A stretch of 60,512 bases of DNA, taken from NCBI GenBank assembly GCA_903839975.1, contig CAIMEH010000027.1, positions 1 to 60,512 of the forward strand, in the 5' to 3' direction. The notes beneath the pieces were generated by a model that ran no database searches, was not told the DNA's origin, and saw nothing but the letters and a program-made list of their open reading frames with translations. Numbering within the stretch: position 1 is the stretch's first letter; every line of letters starts with the position of its first letter. Source of the DNA: an uncultured Candidatus Berkelbacteria bacterium. GTDB taxonomy: Bacteria; Patescibacteriota; UBA1384; 2-12-FULL-50-11. The position numbers and the translations under genes are program-made. Below are positions 1 to 7,972 of the stretch, piece after piece.

Positions 1-74
1 AGAAGGTCCCAAGGGTTTGGCTGTTCGCCAATTAAAAGGGTACGCGAGCTGGGTTCAGAACGTCGCGAGACAGT
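1..74 (+). rRNA. 23S rRNA, exon 1 (3' part of domain V, partial)
   Basis: The segment matches the peptidyl-transferase region of 23S rRNA. It has the A-loop hairpin (ggctgttcgcc) and then the stretch around E. coli 2572-2604 ending in gagacagt. The gene runs off the left edge. Aligned by eye, position 74 corresponds to E. coli U2604, after which the homology stops abruptly and resumes at 918. The exon ends in T, as expected for a group I 5' splice site. Confidence 0.95.
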
Positions 75-917
75 AGAATGTGCTGTCTAACGCAGCTAGT
101 TTTAGAACTAGTTGCTCTAACTGCTTGAACAACAGTTAGCTAAATTTGGCTAAATGCTGGAAACTCTGAGTATCTTGTACTACTTGTGTTACGATGGTCC
201 TAATGACCATCTTTCGCAGTGAAAATGTACCAAGTGCAGACAATCAGCAGGAAAGGCCTCAAGGCATTAATCCATGGTATATTTCGGGATTTGTTGACGG
301 CGAAGGAACGTTTCACGTTTCTTTTGCCAGACGCACAGATCTGCCCAAAAAGTGGGCAATAATTCCGGAATTCCACGTATCGCAAGACTTTGCTCGGTCG
401 TCTGTGCTCGAAGAGATTAAAACTTCCTTTGATTGCGGGCAGATTAAGCAAAATCACCGCGGTAAATCTAACGATTCAACCTACGTTTTCGTAGTGCGAA
501 ATCGCCAAGATCTGATAAATAAAATAATTCCATTTTTCGACCGATATCCGATGCGCTCATCAAAGCAGAAAGACTTTTTAGTCTTTGCCCAGATTGTGGC
601 GCTGATGGAGAATGGTTATCACCGCTCGGAAAAGGGCTTCAGGGAAATTACCTGGAAAGCTTTTCAAATGAACGGTGGTGGCAAGTATCGTAAACGAAAG
701 ATGGCGGAAATTCTTGAGGAATCCTCAGAGACTATATGCCAGAATGTGCAGGATTAAAACACGCACATAAGATATAGTCCGGACTGCATGGCGACATGCA
801 GACCCCACAGAAATGTTGGGGCGCCACGAAACTAATTTTGTGGTTTTCTCGGCCGTTGCCGAGACGAAAGGTTACAATCACGTAGCAGTGATCATGTGCC
901 TGGTAAGTAACAGATCG
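75..917 (+). mobile_element. Group I intron in 23S rRNA (between E. coli 2604 and 2605)
   Basis: The 843-nt insertion splits conserved 23S sequence. Exon bases 69-74 (gacagt) pair perfectly with intron bases 82-87 (gctgtc), giving a P1 helix with the diagnostic U.G wobble (74 with 82) at the 5' splice site. The intron ends in G (917), the expected omega-G. A P7-like pairing is visible between gactata (730-736) and tatagtc (773-779), and 769-780 carries the typical group I motif aagatatagtcc. It encodes a LAGLIDADG endonuclease. The 5' strand of P7 lies inside the ORF, so coding and ribozyme sequence overlap. Subclass was not assigned. Confidence 0.93.
194..757 (+). CDS. LAGLIDADG homing endonuclease (intron-encoded)
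   Basis: The 187-residue protein carries one LAGLIDADG-type motif, GFVDGEGTF at residues 32-40, preceded by WYIS. This is typical of single-motif enzymes that act as homodimers to cut the intronless 23S allele and start intron homing. The rest has the alternating basic and hydrophobic composition of this family (LAGLIDADG_1/2). It lies wholly inside the intron and ends 160 nt before the 3' splice site, across the R element of the ribozyme core. ATG at 194 gives the longest reading; an ATG at 203 is possible. The frame is open and the motif acidic residues are present, so it looks intact. No Shine-Dalgarno sequence is obvious. Target specificity is inferred only from location. Confidence 0.9.
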   Translation: MVLMTIFRSENVPSADNQQERPQGINPWYISGFVDGEGTFHVSFARRTDLPKKWAIIPEFHVSQDFARSSVLEEIKTSFDCGQIKQNHRGKSNDSTYVFVVRNRQDLINKIIPFFDRYPMRSSKQKDFLVFAQIVALMENGYHRSEKGFREITWKAFQMNGGGKYRKRKMAEILEESSETICQNVQD

Positions 918-1190
<273 letters not shown>

Positions 1191-1330
1191 ATTACTTTCT
1201 CTTTTTTGCCAACCTACGTGTTCGCACGTAGATTTCTAGGCAGAAAAGAGAAGACAAAAAATGCTGAGGAAGAGATATCTTCAACTGCGGCTTGGAACAA
1301 CAAAATTTACTTAGAGATAAGAGGTGAATC

Positions 1331-1621
1331 ATGCCACTATTCGTCGTCGTTAGTAACCAGAATTCAAATCTTGTTACGAATCCGAACTCGTTAACCAAAG
1401 ACGACCTTGCTTCGTCTGTTTACGTCGCTGATACGCCAGATGATGCGTATCGACAGTATATAGAATCTATGGGATTTCGACACCGTACCGGGTCGCCTGA
1501 GTATGAAAGCCAGAGGATTTGGATTGAAGTTTATGAATTCGTTTCTAGGCTCTCACTTTCTCGAGTTGGTACGCCTGCCGAACTCTATGAGGCCAGCGTC
1601 CCCGACAAGTCTCCCGCATGA
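1331..1621 (+). CDS. Hypothetical 96-aa protein in the 23S-5S spacer
   Basis: A 96-residue ORF lies between 23S and 5S, an unusual place for a gene. It starts at ATG 1331 behind a plausible Shine-Dalgarno sequence (gaggtgaa, 1321-1328). The product is soluble and mixed in composition, with no membrane segment and no motif I recognise; the middle contains YVADTPDDAYRQYIESMGF and then several aromatic residues. Its spacing and reasonable amino-acid balance suggest a true small protein. Alternatively it may be a chance ORF in a rapidly evolving spacer. A hairpin at about 1626-1648 (ggccgttt/aaacggcc) follows, without a T-run. No function is proposed. Confidence 0.5.
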   Translation: MPLFVVVSNQNSNLVTNPNSLTKDDLASSVYVADTPDDAYRQYIESMGFRHRTGSPEYESQRIWIEVYEFVSRLSLSRVGTPAELYEASVPDKSPA

Positions 1622-1730
1622 ACTATTGGCCGTTTGTGAGAGAAACGGCCCTTCATCTCTGAGTAAATTTATATTTTGTGTTTTGTGCGTTGGTGCTTTA
1701 TGCGAGCATCGATGCAATTTGCAGTTTTAA

Positions 1731-1849
1731 TGTTGGTGTCTTATGCGAAATGGGTACACCTCTTCCCATACCGAACAGAGCAGTTAAGCGTTTCAGCACC
1801 TAGGATACTCGAGGCTAACAGCCTCCGGGAAAGCGGGCCGACGCCAACA
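1731..1849 (+). rRNA. 5S rRNA
   Basis: The 119-nt sequence begins tgttggtgtc and ends gcgccaaca-like (acgccaaca), which pair as helix I. Inside are the conserved 5S blocks tacacctcttcccat and ccgaacagagcagttaag. It is complete and lies about 540 nt downstream of the 23S 3' end, consistent with a 23S-5S transcription unit. Confidence 0.95.
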
Positions 1850-1863
1850 TTAAGTCTACAAAT

Positions 1864-2001
1864 GCACACCTCTTCACATCGCGACGTAACGCAGTGTAGG
1901 AGCGAACGACCGAAGGAAGATACCGAACAGAGCAGTTAAGCGTCTCAGCACCTAGGATACTCGAGGCTAACAGCCTCCGGGAAAGCGGGCCGGCGCCAAC
2001 A
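1864..2001 (+). pseudogene. Broken second 5S rRNA copy with internal insertion
   Basis: A second 5S-like block starts 14 nt after the first. Its 3' three quarters (about 1919-2001, from gataccgaacag to gcgccaaca) are almost identical to the intact gene. Its 5' part is reduced to gcacacctcttc (1864-1875). Between the two is about 40 nt of foreign sequence containing gcgacgtaacgcagtg (family III repeat). Helix I cannot form, so it is almost certainly not a functional 5S. Confidence 0.85.
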
Positions 2002-2019
2002 CTTAGAACACAAAGAAAA

Positions 2020-2046
2020 AGTCCCATTAACTTGGGGCTTTTTTTG
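2020..2046 (+). terminator. Rho-independent terminator after the rRNA genes
   Basis: The stem agtccca/tggggct (one G.U pair) with a short loop is followed by a run of T. It ends the rRNA transcription unit. Confidence 0.85.
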
Positions 2047-2072
2047 TTGGCGCAAAAAGCTAATATAAGTGT

Positions 2073-2279
2073 ATGGGAAAACGAACACGAGTTATTACGG
2101 CCACCATCGTTGGAATTATTGGTATCGTTACAGTTGCTTTACCGGCTATAGGTGGCAATAGCCTTAACGCCGCCGGCTTACAAGGAACAGGTTTCGACAT
2201 CTCGAAATATCTTGTCTGGGGCGGAATTGCCATCCTAGTTTTTAGCGCCTTACTATTTGTTTCGGCCTCTTCAGATTAA
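2073..2279 (+). CDS. Small two-helix membrane protein, unknown
   Basis: The 68-residue protein starts MGKRTRVIT and has two predicted transmembrane helices: residues about 7-27 (hydrophobic, Ile/Val rich) and about 47-65 (YLVWGGIAILVFSALLF). Positive charges at the N-terminus suggest the N-terminus is inside. It lies just after the rRNA terminator and overlaps the end of the convergent pseudopilin gene by 4 nt. No conserved motif is recognised; a role in the envelope is only inferred. A TATAAG box lies 4 nt before the ATG, so the true promoter and start are uncertain. Confidence 0.6.
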   Translation: MGKRTRVITATIVGIIGIVTVALPAIGGNSLNAAGLQGTGFDISKYLVWGGIAILVFSALLFVSASSD

Positions 2280-2854
2280 CGGCTGCTGCCACCTTTAATT
2301 GTGTAGTTTAGCACTAGGCCTGCGTCTATTTCTGCCGGTGTACCAAGGCTAACAGGTATTCTGTCAGGATCTTTTTTATTCTCCAGGGCGGCCATTAGTA
2401 TATAATTGCTATTAGTATTCTCGGCGTAAACGTATCTATTTATTTGTGGTGTGTTAGTTAAATCAGTATCAGTGCAGGCAGATTTTGTAAAATCTTTACT
2501 CTGCTTGGGGTCATCAGGAATTGTGCTCATGTAGTTAGGAGAGAATGTTGGATTGGATGATGGATGTTGACAAGCAAGGAGGCTATTACTACTCAATTGC
2601 CAAGCGGCGTCGAAGACTACTTTGGTGCTTCCGGGAGTAGTGGCGAAAGGAGTGGGGTCGAAGGCCGGGTACGATCTTTGGTCGGCGTAGTATTGACCTA
2701 GAACTGTTTGTATATGTTGCAAGTCAGTTTTGCGGGTGTTATCGCGCGATCTGGCCGAAACAGATGCCCAAGTGAAACTACCAAGGGCGATTAATATTCC
2801 CATAATCGAGATTACTATCAACAGCTCAATTAGTGTGTAAGCCCTTGTCTTCAT
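2276..2854 (-). CDS. Type IV pilin-like protein (prepilin N-terminus)
   Basis: The 192-residue protein opens with a class III signal: a short basic leader (MKTRA) and then YTLIELLIVISIMGILIAL, with Glu at mature position 5 and a long hydrophobic helix. The residue at -1 is Ala rather than the usual Gly. The following globular part (SRDNTRKTDLQHIQTVLGQYY) resembles the alpha1-C region of pseudopilins. It is far from the main pilus cluster at 38.5-49 kb. It is probably a minor pilin or a pseudopilin of a transport or DNA-uptake apparatus, processed by the PilD at 45.5 kb. Confidence 0.85.
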   Translation of the reverse strand: MKTRAYTLIELLIVISIMGILIALGSFTWASVSARSRDNTRKTDLQHIQTVLGQYYADQRSYPAFDPTPFATTPGSTKVVFDAAWQLSSNSLLACQHPSSNPTFSPNYMSTIPDDPKQSKDFTKSACTDTDLTNTPQINRYVYAENTNSNYILMAALENKKDPDRIPVSLGTPAEIDAGLVLNYTIKGGSSR

Positions 2855-2918
2855 ACATCCACATTAACAGTCTCTTGGGCTGGAAGGAATACTATATAAG
2901 TGATTTACTGTTGGTGCG

Positions 2919-3731
2919 ATGCAAAAAACTCTAGCTTTGATTCTAAAAAAACAGAATTTGGGCGAAACCGACCGAATTATGACTATATTCTCGCCGACTC
3001 TCGGAAAAAAAAGAGTAATTGCTAGGGCAGCCAGAAAACCGCTTTCAAAATTGGCTGGCCACTTAGATACCTTTATGGTTTCGCAGATTATGCTAACCGA
3101 CCACGAAGACCTACCAAAAATTACCAGCGCCGTGTTGGTGGAATCGTTTGAAAATATCCGTGGCACATATTCGAATTTAGAGAAAGCTTTTGCAATATCG
3201 AAAATTATTGAACGGGTAATTATCGAAGACGTATCGCAGCAAACAATTTTTCAGATTTCGGTTGATGCACTTGCTAGGCTAAACGACGAAGAGCCGTGGC
3301 ACAATGTTTGGTTGGCGTTCTTGTCGACGCTTACCAGAAATCTTGGCTTAACAACTTCTAATTTTGAGTGCTTGAAATGCCACGAAAAATTGGCCGGCAA
3401 AGGCTATTGGTTAGTAGACGATAGGGGATTTCATTGTCAAAATTGCGGTGCGCCCAGAGCCGACTATGTAACACTGCAGGAAAATTCTATGAAGATGCTG
3501 TATCTAATGCAGAAAAAAAATTATATGATTCAAGGCCAATCAAATAAAAATAATGGCCTTGAAAGTCGACCATATGCGAACTTTCTCAATAACAGCTATG
3601 GCCAATGGTCGGCTATCCGCCAGGTAAATATTCCAGAGAGTGTTGCCAAAGAAGTTGAAGAGGTGTTTTTGCGTGAAATAACAGAGTGGTTTAACAAGCC
3701 GTGGATTGCTTATTCGGGCGTTGAGCGATGA
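2919..3731 (+). CDS. recO: DNA repair protein RecO
   Basis: The 270-residue protein has the RecO layout: an N-terminal OB-fold (QKTLALILKKQNLGETDRIMTIF, then LGKKRVIARAARKP), a helical middle, and a zinc finger made by C151, C154, C173 and C176. RecO works with RecR (57,077 here) to load RecA on SSB-coated DNA in the RecFOR pathway. Length matches the family (about 240-270). Its stop overlaps the start of the Alr-like gene (TGA over ATG), so the two are translationally coupled. ATG 2919 was chosen because it begins exactly at the OB-fold. Confidence 0.92.
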   Translation: MQKTLALILKKQNLGETDRIMTIFSPTLGKKRVIARAARKPLSKLAGHLDTFMVSQIMLTDHEDLPKITSAVLVESFENIRGTYSNLEKAFAISKIIERVIIEDVSQQTIFQISVDALARLNDEEPWHNVWLAFLSTLTRNLGLTTSNFECLKCHEKLAGKGYWLVDDRGFHCQNCGAPRADYVTLQENSMKMLYLMQKKNYMIQGQSNKNNGLESRPYANFLNNSYGQWSAIRQVNIPESVAKEVEEVFLREITEWFNKPWIAYSGVER

Positions 3732-4819
3732 GAGCCTGGGCAGAGATTGATCGAGCAGTTTTAGTAAGAAATGTTGGCTTCATAAAAAAGGAGGTTGGCT
3801 CAACCGTTGATATTATGGCAATCGTCGGTTCAGATGCTTACGGTCACGGAATTAATGAAGTTGTTAAGGTGATTGATGGTGGGGCTATAGATTCTTATGG
3901 CGTAATTTCGATGAAGGAGGCTTATGCCGTTCGCGAAATTAGTAGTAAGCCAATTTTGGTTATGGGCTATTTAGATACCAAGGAGATAATCGATGCAATT
4001 GAAGAGGATTTTATTGTCAGTTTGTACGACAAAGACCTATTTGCTCAATACGAACGATTTGCTGCCAGGCTGGGTAAGAAACTTCGAATTCAGTTAAAAG
4101 TTGAAACTGGCTTTAATCGGCTGGGAATCAGCGTTGAAGAGACGGTTAATTATTTGAATACGGTACATCTTTTTCCACATTTGAAATTAGAAGGAGTCTA
4201 CTCTCATTTAATAAAATCGGCTGATAAAAATATGCCCAAAGAACAGCTCCAGAAACTTCAAAGTATTTTAGTTGAAGTTGGTGATAAAGTTCCCGATGTG
4301 CCAATTCATCTAGCCAGCAGCAACTCGCTTGGAAAAAATAAAGAGAGTTATTTAGATATGGTTCGGGTTGGCCAGGCAATCTATGGTTTAGATGAGGTTT
4401 TACCAGGTATTGAACAGGCAATGACCTGTAAGTCGGTAGTGGCTCAAGTTAAGCAAATTTCAAAAGGTGAAGGTGTTAGTTACGGACACTTATATATTGC
4501 GCCCAAAGATATGCAAGTTGCCATTATTTCCATCGGCTACGCTGATGGTTTGTCGCAATCGTTTTTCGAAAAAATAGAGGTCTTAATTCAAGGCAAAAAA
4601 GTGCCGATTGTTGGCCAAATCTGTATGAATAATATTATCGCTGACGTAACTGGTATAGAGGTACATCGAAGCGAAGAAGTGGTAATTACTGGTTCGCAGA
4701 AAGATAAAAGTGGTCAAGTCGCCAATATAAGATTAGCAGACTTGTCGAAGGCATGTGGAATTAGCACTTACGAGATTGCTTCTCATTTTGGTTCTTGTTT
4801 GCCAAAAATTTACAACTAG
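3728..4819 (+). CDS. alr: Alanine racemase family protein lacking the PLP lysine
   Basis: The 363-residue protein is a full-length fold III alanine racemase homologue: a TIM-barrel PLP domain and a C-terminal beta domain. Alr makes D-alanine for peptidoglycan. Retained residues include AYGHG (residues 37-41), K124 and R131 (LKVETGFNRLG), R213 (MVRVGQAIYG) and the second catalytic tyrosine Y271 in GYADG. The PLP Schiff-base lysine, normally in VVKADAYGHG, is Gly34 (codon ggt at 3827-3829). The usual MDQ is MNN (N301), and the C-terminal RVPR is replaced by CLPK. Classical racemization is therefore unlikely; it may bind PLP non-covalently or have another role. It overlaps recO by 4 nt. Family assignment is sure, activity is not. 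Confidence 0.88.
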   Translation: MRAWAEIDRAVLVRNVGFIKKEVGSTVDIMAIVGSDAYGHGINEVVKVIDGGAIDSYGVISMKEAYAVREISSKPILVMGYLDTKEIIDAIEEDFIVSLYDKDLFAQYERFAARLGKKLRIQLKVETGFNRLGISVEETVNYLNTVHLFPHLKLEGVYSHLIKSADKNMPKEQLQKLQSILVEVGDKVPDVPIHLASSNSLGKNKESYLDMVRVGQAIYGLDEVLPGIEQAMTCKSVVAQVKQISKGEGVSYGHLYIAPKDMQVAIISIGYADGLSQSFFEKIEVLIQGKKVPIVGQICMNNIIADVTGIEVHRSEEVVITGSQKDKSGQVANIRLADLSKACGISTYEIASHFGSCLPKIYN

Positions 4820-4833
4820 GTCATTATTAAATT

Positions 4834-5796
4834 ATGGACGAGGGGAACCAAACAACTACACCTGTAAGCACAAATAATAACGCTTTGCCAAACGCAAACC
4901 AGCCGTTGGAAACACCGTCTGCTTTAGTTGTACCAATAACATCGGCTCCAGATCCAGCAGTGCTAGACTCATCGCCGTTGTCGATGCCACCAACCTTAGA
5001 TGTACCAGTAACAACTCCAACTCCAGCAGCTCAGGCACCAGCAGTTCCGGCGACGCCAGCCGTTGTAAACCCCCTTGCAGAACCTACTTTGGTTATTCCA
5101 GAGAGCGATGTTAAGCAAGCCACTAAAGATGAAGTCTCACCAATTGAGCAAGTAGACCAAACCAAACTGTCGGAAGAAGTGGAAGTGCTTAATGGTGAGG
5201 TTAAGGCCTTAGAAGATCGAATCGACAAGATGGTCAACTCCGATAAGCCAGTTAATACCGGCGCTGACATTTTTGAAGATAAACCAGCCGAAGATTCTTC
5301 AATTGCGCCAAAAGTTCCTGAGCCAGAGAAGAAAAAAGACGCAGGTTCTAGTGTACCAATTAAAACAAGCTCGAATATGCCCTTAAACGATATCTACCCA
5401 AAACGTAACGAAGCGGCAATTCCAAATTCCACCGCCGACGTTAAAGCTGAAGTCGCCGAAGATCACGAAGAATCCGTTATTGGCATGATCGGTGAAGTTG
5501 TTGGTACTATCGGCATATTCCTGTTTATAATGTTGGCATTATCGCCGGTCTATAAAAGCGTTTTCTCCAGTTCTTCCTGGGATGCAGTTAAATTAATTGG
5601 TTGGTTAACTGCACTTGCCAGCTTATTCATTGGCTTTATTCTATCGCTTTTCAGCCGTGGCAAATGGGCGACGAAAATTTTGCTGCTTATTTTTATGCTT
5701 CTGGCTTTGGTAATGTTCTTGGGCATTAACGGCAGCGATAGTCTTAAAACTACCATCGACGGTCTCACCGGTGGATACCTTTCTTACTTACGTTAA
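4834..5796 (+). CDS. Pro/Ala/Thr-rich membrane protein, unknown
   Basis: The 320-residue protein has a low-complexity N-terminal half (about residues 1-100, rich in Pro, Thr, Ala and Val). A short coiled coil follows (LSEEVEVLNGEVKALEDRIDKMV, about 112-134), then an acidic linker, and three hydrophobic helices near the C-terminus (about 218-236, 249-270 and 279-297). The long disordered N-terminus and C-terminal membrane anchor suggest a cell-surface or membrane-associated scaffold, but no known domain is recognised. It sits 14 nt after the Alr-like gene and before glyQS, on the same strand, so co-transcription is likely. Confidence 0.75.
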   Translation: MDEGNQTTTPVSTNNNALPNANQPLETPSALVVPITSAPDPAVLDSSPLSMPPTLDVPVTTPTPAAQAPAVPATPAVVNPLAEPTLVIPESDVKQATKDEVSPIEQVDQTKLSEEVEVLNGEVKALEDRIDKMVNSDKPVNTGADIFEDKPAEDSSIAPKVPEPEKKKDAGSSVPIKTSSNMPLNDIYPKRNEAAIPNSTADVKAEVAEDHEESVIGMIGEVVGTIGIFLFIMLALSPVYKSVFSSSSWDAVKLIGWLTALASLFIGFILSLFSRGKWATKILLLIFMLLALVMFLGINGSDSLKTTIDGLTGGYLSYLR

Positions 5797-5837
5797 TCTT
5801 TCTAGAGTTTAAGCTGTTTTTCGGGTAACATATTCTT

Positions 5838-7151
5838 ATGGTTGATCAGAAGGATTTAAAGGCAAATCTAGATTTCGAAAAATTTGTCTCGTGGGCTAAA
5901 CGTCGAGGTGTTATCTGGCCGTCTTCTGATATCTACGGCGGCCTAAGTAACTCTTACGACTACGGTCCAGTTGGTGTGGAGATGAAAAATCGCCTCAAAC
6001 AGGTTTGGTGGCGCTCGATGGTCCATGAGCGCGACGACATTGTTGGTTTAGATTCGGCAATTATTCTTAATCCCAAGGTTTGGGAGGCTTCCGGCCATAC
6101 CGGCGAGGGCTTTACCGATCCGATGGTGGAAGATTTAGTTACTCACAAACGTTATCGCCAGGATCAACTCACTGACCCAACTAAAAGTCCTGACGGCAAT
6201 CCGCTCTCGGAGGCTAAAAATTTCAATATATTAATGAAGACCTTTATCGGTCCGGTAGAAGATACTGCCGCCACCGCTTACCTGCGCGGCGAAACCGCCC
6301 AAGGTATTTTTATTAACTTTAAGCAGATCGTAGAGGTTTCGCGACAGAAAGTTCCGTTTGGAATTGCTCAGATCGGTAAATCTTTCCGCAACGAGATCAC
6401 TCCTGGTAATTTCACTTTCCGGACTCGTGAGTTCGAACAGATGGAGCTGGAGTTCTTTGTCAAAAAAGAAGAGGCAGAGGAGTGGTATCAGAAATGGATC
6501 GAGGCACGTTTCCAGTGGTATCTAGACCTGGGCATCAATAAAGACAATCTACGTCTCTACAAGCATCCTAAGGCCAAGCTGGCTCATTACTCAAAGGGTA
6601 CGACCGATATCGAATACAAATTCCCGTGGGGTTGGGGTGAGCTGGAGGGTATCGCCAACCGCTCCGACTGGGATCTAACTCAACATCAAAAACATTCCGG
6701 CAAGGACATGTCTATTTTCGACGAGGAAACCAAAGAACGATTTATTCCTTGGGTTATCGAGCCATCCGGTGGTGTCGACCGAGCCTTGCTGGCGATATTA
6801 ATCGATGCTTGGCAATGTTTCGAGAAAGGTCGCAAAGAAGAAGGTGAAGAAGAAACGATACTGTCGATAACGCCCAAATTGGCTGCCTTTGATGCCGCCG
6901 TACTACCTCTAATTAAAAAAGAACCACTTATAGAAAAAGCCAGAGAGCTAGTTAAGAAACTACGTGCTGAAGGTAAAAATATTTTCTACGATGAATCCGG
7001 CTCGATTGGTCGCCGCTACCGCCGCCAAGACGAGATAGGTACCCCAGTTTGCTATACGGTAGATTTTCAATCAGTAGAAGATGGTTCCGACAAGGGCACA
7101 GTTACTGCTCGTGACCGAGATACTATGGAACAAAAGCGCGTAACGCTCTAG
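5838..7151 (+). CDS. glyQS: Glycyl-tRNA synthetase, dimeric (alpha2) type
   Basis: This 437-residue class II synthetase is of the single-chain dimeric type, not the alpha2beta2 type. Diagnostic stretches include WPSSDIYGGLSNSYDYGPVG near residue 27, motif 2 around FRNEITPGNFTFRTREFEQM (about 188-207), and the C-terminal motif 3 region GGVDRALLAIL followed by an anticodon-binding domain (YDESGSIGRRYRRQDEIGTP). It charges tRNA-Gly in the cytoplasm. Length is near the usual 440-460. It has no clear Shine-Dalgarno sequence; a CATATT box lies only 3 nt before the ATG. Confidence 0.95.
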   Translation: MVDQKDLKANLDFEKFVSWAKRRGVIWPSSDIYGGLSNSYDYGPVGVEMKNRLKQVWWRSMVHERDDIVGLDSAIILNPKVWEASGHTGEGFTDPMVEDLVTHKRYRQDQLTDPTKSPDGNPLSEAKNFNILMKTFIGPVEDTAATAYLRGETAQGIFINFKQIVEVSRQKVPFGIAQIGKSFRNEITPGNFTFRTREFEQMELEFFVKKEEAEEWYQKWIEARFQWYLDLGINKDNLRLYKHPKAKLAHYSKGTTDIEYKFPWGWGELEGIANRSDWDLTQHQKHSGKDMSIFDEETKERFIPWVIEPSGGVDRALLAILIDAWQCFEKGRKEEGEEETILSITPKLAAFDAAVLPLIKKEPLIEKARELVKKLRAEGKNIFYDESGSIGRRYRRQDEIGTPVCYTVDFQSVEDGSDKGTVTARDRDTMEQKRVTL

Positions 7152-7202
7152 TTTATCTCGTTGTAATTACTTCCGGTTTCGCTATGAGAAGCGAGCTGGC
7201 GC

Positions 7203-7263
7203 AGCTTCGAACGGAAGGCGCAAGAAAAGTTATGATATTTTAAACTTTTTGCTGCGCCGAGCG
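7203..7263 (+). repeat. Family II hairpin repeat, copy A
   Basis: It starts agcttcgaacggaaggcgc and ends gcgccgagcg, the same ends as copies at 34,457-34,516 (minus) and 49,761-49,820. The outer stem ggcgc/gcgcc is constant. The inner stem here is aaaagtt/aactttt, different in sequence from the other copies but still paired. Confidence 0.8.
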
Positions 7264-7277
7264 CCTTATAATGCCAA

Positions 7278-7299
7278 CAGGTTAAAAACCTGATTTTTC
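7278..7299 (+). terminator. Rho-independent terminator after glyQS
   Basis: The hairpin caggtt/aacctg with an aaa loop is followed by attttt. The same hairpin, base for base, recurs at 7973-7994. Confidence 0.75.
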
Positions 7300-7357
7300 G
7301 TTGTATTGATAATAAATTTCATTGTAAACACTTTTTACCCGTTCCACGGGCAGTTTT

Positions 7358-7507
7358 TTGCAAAGGGTAGGGCTTCAGAGTCTTGAAGGCCAGCCCTTCC
7401 CTCTGCACTCCCACCTGGCCGTCGCCGCCACAGGCGTAAAGAGAAAATCCTGGCAAAATTTCCAACATTGAACTGTCGGCCAGTAGAAATTTTTTGGATT
7501 TTCAATT
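7358..7507 (-). repeat. Family I structured repeat, copy 1 (inverted)
   Basis: Read on the minus strand it matches the copies at 8337 and 45,313: an outer inverted repeat gaaaatcc/ggattttc around a conserved core (cagttcaatgttggaaattt), then cgcctgtggcggcg and a second hairpin. The second hairpin stem here is gcaaaggg..agggctt with its complement, while its sequence differs from the other copies. With the tail it spans about 150 nt between glyQS and a small gene. The rest of 7152-7585 holds copy A of family II, a terminator, and no gene that I can see. Confidence 0.82.
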
Positions 7508-7585
7508 CTATAAAGCCAAACTCTTGAAATCTGCAGAGAGAGAGTTAGATGGGGTTAATCACGAGTATTAGTTAAGGAGGCTTAA

Positions 7586-7870
7586 ATGGGAGTTGAACAA
7601 GGTGGTCCATCGATGGAAGACATGGGGCTGGATAAAGAAGCTAAGGAAATAAATCCAAAGCCCGTTGAGCTTACGCAAGATCAGAGAGACTTGCTGCTGC
7701 GCGGCGCTGAAGATCCTGATGTACAAAAATTGATCGAAGAGAAAGGGATAGCTGTTGGGGAGGGTAACCAGTTAGTTTCAGTTGACGGCAAAGAGTTCTC
7801 GATCAATACCAGCCCGGAGGATTTTGGCGTAAGGGTCGTTGAAGAAGCAAAAAATCCCAACATTCAGTAA
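7586..7870 (+). CDS. Small acidic hypothetical protein
   Basis: The 94-residue acidic, soluble protein (starts MGVEQGGPSMEDMG) has no membrane segment. A central helix (LTQDQRDLLLRGAEDPDVQKLIEEKGIAV) is followed by a short beta-rich stretch. A strong Shine-Dalgarno sequence, aaggagg, lies 7 nt upstream of ATG 7586, and a good terminator follows at 7893, so it is a well-defined monocistronic gene inside a repeat-rich spacer. No family is recognised. Confidence 0.75.
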   Translation: MGVEQGGPSMEDMGLDKEAKEINPKPVELTQDQRDLLLRGAEDPDVQKLIEEKGIAVGEGNQLVSVDGKEFSINTSPEDFGVRVVEEAKNPNIQ

Positions 7871-7892
7871 TATAGGTTGTTGGTAATACTAG

Positions 7893-7921
7893 ACCGGCCA
7901 TCTTTTTGGCCGGTTTTTTTG
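7893..7921 (+). terminator. Rho-independent terminator
   Basis: The hairpin accggcca/tggccggt, with a loop of tcttt, is followed by seven or more T. It ends the transcript of the small gene at 7586. Confidence 0.9.
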
Positions 7922-7972
7922 TTTGCGACTCGTTGTAATCATTACGGACTTCGTTGTATTGACTTGATTTAA

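Noticed and set aside
3827-3829. Sequencing error explaining the missing Alr lysine
   Set aside because: The codon ggt differs from aaa or aag at two or three bases and the flanking residue is also changed, with the frame intact; a single error cannot explain it.
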